From positions 1-9,447 of the forward strand of contig QKII01000268.1 in NCBI GenBank assembly GCA_003249625.1: 9,447 bases of DNA, given 5' to 3'. Below, in pieces: positions 1 through 8,200 of this stretch. The translations under genes and the position numbers were made by a program. Each line of letters starts with the position of its first letter. Positions within the stretch are counted from its first letter, which is position 1. This DNA is from Propionivibrio sp. GTDB taxonomy: Bacteria > Pseudomonadota > Gammaproteobacteria > Burkholderiales > Rhodocyclaceae. Under the pieces are notes generated by a model. It saw only the letters and a list, made by a program, of their open reading frames with translations, was not told where the DNA came from and did no database searches.

Positions 1-5
1 GGCAT
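1..5 (-). CDS. Start codon of a downstream gene, cut by window edge
   Basis: On the minus strand the last bases before the window edge read TGGAGA, six-base spacer, ATG, CC. The ATG occupies 5-3 and only its first codon and two further bases are inside the window. Nothing can be said about the product. The call rests only on the good Shine-Dalgarno match and its spacing, which are better than those of either complete gene here. If real, the gene follows the secretin gene in the same direction, about 310 bases downstream of its stop. Confidence 0.4.
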
Positions 6-10
6 GGTGT

Positions 11-16
11 TCTCCA
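11..16 (-). promoter_or_regulatory. Ribosome binding site for the left-edge gene
   Basis: The minus strand reads TGGAGA, with a GGAG core at 15-12 and six bases between it and the ATG at 5-3. This is the clearest Shine-Dalgarno sequence in the window and is the main reason to suspect a gene start at the left edge. Confidence 0.45.
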
Positions 17-202
17 GAGGGGTTCGTTGAGTGGGGTCAGGCAAACCGCGCAAGGTTAGCGGAATTGGCAACGAAGTGCATCACCCGTTCGTCACTTTTT
101 GTGATCGCAACAAAAAAACGAAGAGTGAAAATCTGACTGCAGCCCAATCAACCGGCCAGTGTGGTTCGACAATCCCTTGATAGCCGTCGGAAAGCAAGCG
201 GA

Positions 203-232
203 CCACGAATGCGGATCGTGGCCTCTCTGGCC
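203..232. repeat. Two adjacent inverted repeats
   Basis: CCACGA at 203-208 is mirrored by TCGTGG at 216-221 (6-bp stem, 7-base loop). GGCC at 220-223 is mirrored by GGCC at 229-232 (4-bp stem, 5-base loop). The two stems share bases 220-221, so they would be alternatives rather than form together. An alternative outer pairing, GATCG at 214-218 with CGATC at 232-236, is also possible. No T-run follows on either strand, so this is not a classical intrinsic terminator. Function unknown. Confidence 0.4.
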
Positions 233-258
233 GATCAGCGCCCCCTAAGAAACGACCT

Positions 259-303
259 AAAAAAGAATGGTCTCGACCGACAAGAGGTGGCGCTCCCGCC
301 CAC
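259..303 (-). terminator. Possible weak intrinsic terminator of the operon
   Basis: Read on the minus strand, starting 13 bases after the secretin stop, GTGGGCG and CGCCAC (303-297 and 292-287) form a six-pair stem with one bulged G and a four-base loop. Further on, a short GGT/ACC stem (278-269) is followed directly by a T-rich run (267-259, TTCTTTTTT). The GC-rich stem and the T-run are separated by about 19 bases, so this is not a textbook terminator. It could still end some transcripts. Low to moderate confidence. Confidence 0.35.
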
Positions 304-316
304 TTAGCATCGAAAC

Positions 317-2230
317 TCAGAAATAAAGAAAGCCGAGGGTCCGCTTGATAGCACCGAATACCGAGTCATCGTCTTCAAAGAACTTGAGGTCGAGATCTCC
401 GGTACGGAACTGTCGGTAAAACAGTGAATCACGTCCCAGATGCGCCATCACTGCATTGATGTTGGTATTGCGGTTCTTTTCTATCGTTTTCAGGCGCCCA
501 AGATGGATTTTTTCCAGATCCGCCTGGCGGTCGATCTGTTCCTCAGTTAACGTTTCACTGGCATAGCGCGGTTTATGCGGAGTGAGCAGGATGAGAATCG
601 ACTTTTTAGTCTGCGACGATTCGTTTCGCGAAAACAGGTATTGCAGACCGGGAACGTCCTGCAGCACCGGCACGCCGCTCTGGCTGGTATCCGCTTCGCG
701 CTCGCTCAAGCCGCTGAGGATCAGCGTTTCGTCAAACTTCAATACCGCGCGCGCCTGTACTGAGGTCTTGGTGGTTTGCGAATAGGCATCGTAGCCAACG
801 TTCTCGTTTTGCGCCTCAAGATATTCGTGGTCGGCCTTGACGTCAATGGCCAAGGTCTCCGCATCGACGAATTCCGGTGTGACGCTCAGGCTGGTGCCGA
901 TGTTGATATCCTCCATGCCGCCATCGTAGTTATTGCTGGAGAGTTGCACGTGCAGAACGCCTCCAGAAAAGAACTGCGACGTTACGTGCTCGGTTGCCAA
1001 CAAGGAGGGGCGGGCCAGAATCTCGGCCTTGTTGCCTTGGTCATTGAAGATATTCAGGTTGTAGTCGATCGCCGCCAGCGCGAGCGTTGGACTGAAACTG
1101 GTTTTCCTTGTTGTTGTTCCGCTCGCTCTGGAATAGCTGTAGCTGAAATCGCCGCTGAGCGTTGCCTTCAAACCGTCGAGGAGGTTGATCCCCTTCGACT
1201 GCGAGCGCGTCTCCTCTGTACGGATGATGACCACATCGATATGAGTCATTTTTGGGAGATCCTTGCCGCGCCCACTCGCCCTGCCAGCCACGGCCGTTTC
1301 GTGCCTGGTCGCACGTGTCGAGGTGGCGGAGTCGACGGATCGTGGAGAGTCACCATCATTTGAGGGGCCGGCACTTTCGTCGCGCTGAGCATCACCGGTC
1401 GAATAGGTCACGATATCCGACGAAGGGGTATCGAATATGTCCCCGGCGGCAGCAAGATGGAATTTCTTCCAGTCCTGGATCCGGTTGACGGTCTGTTCTA
1501 TCTTCAGATTCACCCCGAAGACATCGTCGGCCATTCGTTGACCGCGCACGGCCGCTTCATACTCCCGTGTGAGGCGAGGGATGTCGTCGAAGTAGCCGTT
1601 TGCGGCATCAGCGAACATCAGATTCTTGATACTGCCGGCATCGCGCGGTGACAGTGAATACGCTTTGCGTGAAGCATGGCCGGCGGTGTCAAGATCACGA
1701 TCGTAGTACGCCGCCGCAGACAAGGCATTCAACAGGTACGTGCTATCGGGAGCGTAGGAGAGTCCATAGGAGAAGTAACGCTTGGCCGCCGCGTAGTTCT
1801 TTTCGTGAAAATAGATCTGCCCGAGCAGATACGCCGCCATCGAGTTGGATTCGTCGTAGCGCAAGGCCGTCTGGTATCCGGTTCGTGCGAGATCCAGCAT
1901 TTTCATCTCGCCCGCCCGTCCTTGCAGGTGATACGCAAGTGCATTCAGAAAATGAAGATGCCCGTTGCCTGGTTCCAGACGCAGACCGGCGCGGAACGTT
2001 TCCCCGGCGGCCTCGAAGTTCCCGCGATTGAGCTCTGCCAAACCTACCTTCGCCGCCTTCTGCAAATCATCCTTCGGCGCCAACCTGGAAAGCATCAGTT
2101 CGAGTTCAGCCCGTTTGGGCTGGGCATCGTAAAGGTTCGCGCGCGGCGGGTCGAAGCTGGCGCATCCATTCAGGATAAGACACGCCAAGACCCCCGCCCA
2201 ACCATATTTCAAACACATGCTTCTGTTCAT
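317..2230 (-). CDS. TPR-secretin outer-membrane lipoprotein
   Basis: A 637-residue protein predicted to be lipid-anchored and to build an outer-membrane channel. Residues 1-23 form a lipoprotein signal with lipobox LNGC (lipidated Cys23). Ala follows the Cys, which suits sorting to the outer membrane. Residues ~55-200 hold about four TPR-like helix pairs. Residues ~265-325 are a Ser/Asp/Thr-rich linker. Residues ~328-552 match the secretin channel family (type II/III secretion system protein, PF00263). The domain opens with the usual strand (VVIIRTEE), continues with ARPSLLATE at 406-414, and closes with VPVLQDVPGLQYLF at 520-533 and LLTP at 548-551. The N0-N3 domains of classical secretins are absent. 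An 81-residue acidic and basic tail follows. The start is the first ATG, with a weak GGA nine bases upstream; Met5 is an alternative that keeps the signal. It follows the giant gene by 28 bases with no terminator between, so co-transcription is likely. The substrate is unknown. Confidence 0.88.
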   Translation of the reverse strand: MNRSMCLKYGWAGVLACLILNGCASFDPPRANLYDAQPKRAELELMLSRLAPKDDLQKAAKVGLAELNRGNFEAAGETFRAGLRLEPGNGHLHFLNALAYHLQGRAGEMKMLDLARTGYQTALRYDESNSMAAYLLGQIYFHEKNYAAAKRYFSYGLSYAPDSTYLLNALSAAAYYDRDLDTAGHASRKAYSLSPRDAGSIKNLMFADAANGYFDDIPRLTREYEAAVRGQRMADDVFGVNLKIEQTVNRIQDWKKFHLAAAGDIFDTPSSDIVTYSTGDAQRDESAGPSNDGDSPRSVDSATSTRATRHETAVAGRASGRGKDLPKMTHIDVVIIRTEETRSQSKGINLLDGLKATLSGDFSYSYSRASGTTTRKTSFSPTLALAAIDYNLNIFNDQGNKAEILARPSLLATEHVTSQFFSGGVLHVQLSSNNYDGGMEDINIGTSLSVTPEFVDAETLAIDVKADHEYLEAQNENVGYDAYSQTTKTSVQARAVLKFDETLILSGLSEREADTSQSGVPVLQDVPGLQYLFSRNESSQTKKSILILLTPHKPRYASETLTEEQIDRQADLEKIHLGRLKTIEKNRNTNINAVMAHLGRDSLFYRQFRTGDLDLKFFEDDDSVFGAIKRTLGFLYF

Positions 2231-2258
2231 CTGAGTCGATCCACGAGCCAGCGCCCGA

Positions 2259-5200
2259 TTAGTCTTTCACAAAAAATAGAACCTGATCCGGTCTGCCATT
2301 GCAGACGGCCGACACGGCAACACGAGAGTTGGCGCCGCTGCGGATCGTCCCCCTGTCCGTTGATCCAAGATCAATGCACCGACCGGTCTGATTGTTCCTG
2401 AACACGAAACCGTCATCACCGGTTTCATGAGCACTCCAGTACATCGATTTGTCGTTATCACATGGCATCAACGTCAGCGCACGATTGTCCGACGCACCGG
2501 GAACTACACACCAACCGGATGCCGCATGCACGAGTTTCAAGTCGCCATTTACCGCTTCAACATAGTTGAACAGGTCATCAGCGCCTTCACAGGACGCCAC
2601 GTTCAACACGTTGTCCCTGCGCTGTAGCATGCCAACCAACTGGGTCCTGTTCGTGGTCGAGTACCCGTTTGCGGTCTTCGCGAAATATTTTGCGAAGGTA
2701 TCAGAGACTCCGAGACAGCTTCCGCTCCGCGTCTTCAGCAACTTCTCGACCGCATTGAACGTCGGTCGCTCGCCGTCTTTGAGCACCCTGAACCCTTGGC
2801 TGTCAGAACCAAAGCAGGAGTTCCACACAGCGTAGCCCGCCTTCTCGTTCGCGTTTTCGGTGTCGAAATGGAGGCATTTCTGGGCGAAGCGATTCACGAA
2901 CTTACTGAATTCCTGATCCTGGGAAATCAACTTCCATCTTTCATGATCGTCCTTGCCGTTGCATTTAGCCAGCATCATTGGCTGTCCGCTCAGACCGTCG
3001 GCATCTCGCGCCTTAAGACATAGGCCCTTGCTTTTCAACTGAATGTAGCCTTCCTGCAATTTCCCCAGAGATACTGCATCCCACTGTTCAGTGTCGTTGT
3101 CCTTGCAATTCTTCTGGTACACGTCGATGCCATTGGGGGCAACGGCCAGACAAAGAGAGCTATGCCCAACCGCCAGATAGCCTCCGGAAAACACCTGACT
3201 CGCTGGCATGAAATCGGTCATTTTGTAGGTCGTCAGGATCTGGTTCGATTCATCGGTCAGGTCCTTGTAAGCATCGAGGTAGGCCACCGAGTGGCTGTCC
3301 AGACTGGAAAAAATCTTCTGGTACCGACTCTCCTCCTGGGTCAGTTCATACTGGATATCAGCAATTTGTTTCTCGAGGTCGTCCCGAAGACCGCCAATCA
3401 ATTCGTAAATATGTGTCTTGATCCAGCCCGTCAGCTTGGCCGAGAGATTTCCAACATTTCCCAGCGTCGGCCCCAACTCTCTCTCAAGCCGGCTTTCCAT
3501 ATCATCGACGATGTGTTCGGAGGCGATCACCGGCAACAACCCGAACGACAACGCGTTGAAATCCGCGTTCACCGGACTCAAAGCGAAGAATTCCCGATAG
3601 TTCTTTCCGTTCAGTTCGAAGAGCAACTCGGCGACCAGCGGTTTGCCGGCGGCAACGTCCTTCAGACTTCCTCCGACGAATGCCTTGTCCAGCTTGAAAA
3701 GCTGAGCCATTTTCCCTGCATCGTTGGCGAAGGTATCCAGCCCCTTGGCCATGATCGCCTCAACGTCGGCAATCACCTCGACATCCTTCGCTGCCAGGGC
3801 CAGATCAGTCGCAGCCTTGTTGAAGGCAATCTCGGCCGAGTGGACCTCGATGGCCAGACTCTTGGCCTTGCCAAGCGCCTCTTTGGCATCGCTGAGCAAT
3901 TGCTCACTCGCCTTCAAGGTACCCCATGCCAGTTCCTTGCGAGGCCACCATTTCGCTTTGCAATACTCCTTCTTCCATCCGTGGCAATTGTTGTACTGAT
4001 TATTGGCGTTGTTGTAGTCGTTCTGGTAGTTGTTCGTCTCCTGTTGCAGTCGATCGACAGCTGCCTGGGTTACCTCACTCGTCGCACTTTGCGCCGCATG
4101 CAAGACATTCTCAGCGTCGTCACGCGCCTTTTTCGCATTTGCGAGCACTTTGTTCAGCGCCTGGAGTTTGGCATCGGCCGTTTTTCTGATCTGTTTGATG
4201 CCTTTTTGAATTTCGTCTGCAAGCCATTTCTGGATCGCCGGATTCTGGGCGTACTCCCCGGCGACGATGAAATCCTGCTTTGCCATATCGAACTCAAGCA
4301 GCAAATCCACGTCACCAAGAATCTCGATCCTGGTCTTGGCTTCAAGCACAAGCTTGCCGCCCTTGATCGACATCTCGACGTCTTCATCGTTGCCGAACAG
4401 CTTTGTCTTTGCACTGACGCGGAAGGGAACAAGCGAGATATGGCTACCGGAAAACTCCAGCCCGCCCAGCTTGAACGGTCGGGGCTGGTCGAAGCTGAGC
4501 GAGTCAAGAAAGGACTGCAGTTCCTTTTTGGAGGGTTTGGGGTAGTCGGCCTGAACCGCGTTTCTCGTCATACCCAGTTCATGTGCGAGTATGCTGCGCA
4601 ACTGCGTGATGTTGTTCTTCAGGGCGGCAAACTCGTCGGCCGTCAAGGCTTGCCCCGTGCCCGCCGCATCGCTCGCCTTGCGTTTTGCTCCGATCGCCGC
4701 GCCCTTGGCTGCATCTTTCGCTCGATCCAGACTCCGAGCGATCCGGTAAATCCAGCCGATATCGGGACGCAACGCCGGGCTCTTGATGGCCCCGCCGAAC
4801 AGTGACACTTCTCCGCTGAAATGGATACCGTCGGGGATTCCGAGATTGGTATCCGAGGCGCCTGGTGTCGCGAAGGAAAGGTAAATATCCTTGCCACCAA
4901 AGAGCCAGGCCTGCAATTCGGAATAATCCTTTATCAGTCGCAATAGATCGTCCGCAGGCGCAGCTTCCAGATCCTTGGCCGTTACCTGCTTGCCCTTCAC
5001 CTCGTCGTAGATGACGGTATAACCCTCCGAGAGTCCGACCTCACCGACCACACCGACGATCAGGATCGGCCACATGGCCGGATCGATGGCCAGCGTCGCG
5101 TTCGAGGCCAGGGTAAGCGTGTTGAGAATTTCGTACATGGTCACGTCGAGGTTGCTGACCGTCGTCTTGACGCCAAGCCCTTCGGGAACAGGAACCTCAC

Positions 5201-8200
5201 CAGCCAGTCCCAGCATCAAATCACCCGACGTGCTCATATCGTGACCCCACAGGCTGGCCTCGCCGCCCAAGCCGAACTTGAGCGACGGAGGATCGGCCTC
5301 GACCTCACCGCTCACGGTCACGTTCTCAAGCTCGAAGCCCTTGATGCCCAGGGCGTTTTTCCAAGTATCACTCATGGCGCCGCTGAGACTCAGGCCAACC
5401 TCTTCTTCCGCAAGCTGGACACCCAGCGTTCCTGTAAAGTCGAAGGACGTATCGTTGTACTGCATGTCGAAACCGGCCAACAGCCCCGCCTCGAAGGTCG
5501 TATCGACAACCTTGAGAAACAGGCCGATTTTTTCCGCGCCACCGACGGTTTTCGGTTTCACCTTCAGGAACGACGGCAGCTTCAGACCGCTTTTTTGCAG
5601 ATCGTCCAGACTCAGGCTTTCAGCCATCAGAAATTCGAGGTCGAGACTCAGCGGGTCGCTGTCAAACAGGCCACCGACGCTACCGTTGATGATAGCTTCG
5701 CTGGAAAGTCCAAGCTTGACACCATCGACGCCGTTGACCAGGGCGTTGCCCACCTTGCCCATCAAATCAGCCCGAAAATCTGACAGAAAGGTCACGTTAT
5801 CGAGTTTCACGGGCACCGCCGAATCCCCGAAGATTCCTTCAAACATGTCCTTCGCGATCCCGTTCTTCAAGCTGTCCGGAGGCAGCGGATATAGCTTTTT
5901 TGTACTCAGGACAAGGGCCGCATTGGCCACCGCCATCGCGTCAAGATTGCTCTGGATGAATGCGGCATTCGCGCCTTTAAGGCCAGCGATCTTTGCCAGC
6001 CGGCCCAGCGAGAAGTTCTGTTTGCCACGGGTCTCCGCATTGAATGCCAGATCGATGGCCGCGACGAATGCCGTTTCTGCACCGGTATCGATGTCGAACA
6101 AAAACAGTCGGGTACGTTGATCGAACAGCCCATTCTTTGCCTCGACCTGAGTTTCGATCCCGGTCGGATAAAGCTTGATTTCCTGTACGATGAAGTTTTC
6201 CGCATTCGGCAGACTGCCGGCCAGGTCGGTCAGTGCAAGCGGACCGTCGAGAACGAAATAATCGAGATGCGGAAGCCTATCTGGCTCTTCGGAGAATGCC
6301 GCTTTCACGGTCAAACCCGTTTTTCCGTGAAGCATGGCTTCACTGAAGAAATCCAGCGCAACCTTCTCGCCGTCCTTGCCCCCCTCCAGCGACAGGTCAA
6401 ACCCGCTCTTCTCGAACGTCAGTTCCTTGATACCGAACGGATTCTCCCAAACCCCGGCATACGCGCCGAGCAGCGAGAGGGTCTTTGCCTCGCCACCGAC
6501 ATTCAGGTCGAGCATTGTCTGGAGGTCAATCGGCGTTTTTTTCCCGCTACCAAAACCGCCCAAATTCAGAGTCACGCCACCGCGCAGCGATACGTCGAGC
6601 GGCCCCGTTGGCTTCCGCTTCAACATCTCGGCTGGCAGACGATCCCAGAACGGATCACTGTCCTGATTTCCGCTGATGGTCAGATGCATGGCATCGAAGG
6701 TCGCGATTGATTTCAACGCGCTGATTTGCGGCACCGGAACATCAACGTTGATATCGATTGCAGCGAGGATGGCGCTGACGATTTCGGGTTTGGCTGCAGA
6801 GACGCCATCCCGGATAAAACTGAATACGTCCTCTTTCAGGGTACCGGCGACGGGAAACCCCCCACTGCCACCGGAGCCCATTCCAAGTTTCCCCAACACG
6901 CCTTTCAAGGCCGGCCCAAGGTCCTGTGGCCGTATATTGGCCAGCAGATTGAGTCCCCGCTTAAGTGGCTTCTGAAGCTGCTCCGCAGTAAAGTCGGAAC
7001 GGAATCTGGCCGGCAGGCTGGACGGCAGTACTGCCGTGGATTGAGTCAGGACAAAAAGAGAACGACCGAGCCGGGTACCCTCAAGGACGCTCCCTGCAAC
7101 GGACGGAACAATCTTGGCGAGGTCAAGACCTGCGCCGAAATCCAGCGCCACAAACCCGCCTCCTTTGACGTCAGCAAACACGGTAACCGACTCGTCTCCG
7201 ACCCGGATCGAAGCTTCGACGGAAGCAGGAGTTACATCAAGTTCGGTAAAACCCAGATCGCCAACGAGCGGAACCCCGGCTGTCGCGGGAATGAGCTTGC
7301 CGATCGTCAAGTCCGTACTTGTCAGCTTGAAGATGTACGGCTGCCCCTCCGTGCCGGGGATTGCCCGCAACTGGGCCTTGATTGCTTTCCCTCCTTCGTT
7401 CAGAACGAGGTCGGCAATCAGCATGCCGGTTCTCTCTATATAGCGGAGTCCGGCCACGCCGAAATCCTTGATGACGGGCACGCCGTTCAGCTCAGGAATG
7501 AGCTGCCCCAAGGAGATGCCTTTTGAGTCGCCCAGCGAGATCGCCAAGGATTCGAACACGCTTGTACCACCTCCAAGGTCAAATACAAGCCGCGCTGTTT
7601 CCCCCCGCAACGCCAACTCAGCAGAAACAGCGTTTCCATCAAGGGCGAGCTGTTTCAGCTCAAACATGCCAACGCCAGGCACTTCACGCAATTCGGGGAT
7701 GGCATCCGTCAGCGTTATCGGATCCGCTGCCGTCATCGACGCGTTCAGCTTGTCGCTCTTGCCGATTGCCAGAGACACATTTTTGTGATTGACGCTTCCG
7801 GCGAGCACAATCCGCTCCGCCGCCTTGTCGAAACGGGCAGACGTAAACTCGATGCTTTCGACCATCGGGATACGCGTCAGATCAACCCCCTTCAATCGAG
7901 GCAAGATAGCTTTCAGTTGCAAAGGCGAGTCCGGAGTCGCGGTGGCAATCACATTCGAGATTCCCTGACCAACGTCCAGCGTCATATCAGCACCGACTGA
8001 GCCGACCTTTCCCCTCCCATCAAACAATTTTGTTTTTCCGTCATAAGTGATTGACTGAAAACCGAATGCGTCGACAATCGGGACACCAGCAAGATCCGGA
8101 ACCATGTCGCTGAACCTGATCTGCCCGTCCGTAGCAGAAAGCGAGGCACTCGGGGTCTTTACCCCGTCTTTAATATCGAGGGCCAGAGTTCCCCGGGCAT

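Larger units (their letters stand above)
6..316. other. Intergenic spacer downstream of the secretin gene
   Basis: No convincing gene is seen on either strand. Starting from the secretin stop and reading on the minus strand, it holds a GC hairpin and a T-run that could end transcription (259-303), then a pair of adjacent inverted repeats (203-232), then an AT-rich stretch with runs of A and T near 96-118, and finally the ribosome binding site of the left-edge gene. I looked for paired -35 and -10 boxes in front of that start and found none good enough to report. Confidence 0.6.

Noticed and set aside
88..122. Inverted repeats TTCGT/ACGAA and TCAC/GTGA near A and T runs as a terminator
   Set aside because: Stems are only 4-5 bp and the T/A run lies within the loop or on the wrong side of the stem.
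776..1363. Plus-strand open frame of 195 codons
   Set aside because: Antisense to the secretin domain, which has clear family motifs in the minus-strand frame; no domain seen in this one.
3162..4805. Plus-strand open frame of 547 codons
   Set aside because: It lies wholly antisense to the giant gene's helical and adjacent regions. The composition looks like the complement of a real gene, there are no recognisable domains, and the minus-strand frame has a signal peptide and lectin domains on either side of the same continuous reading frame.
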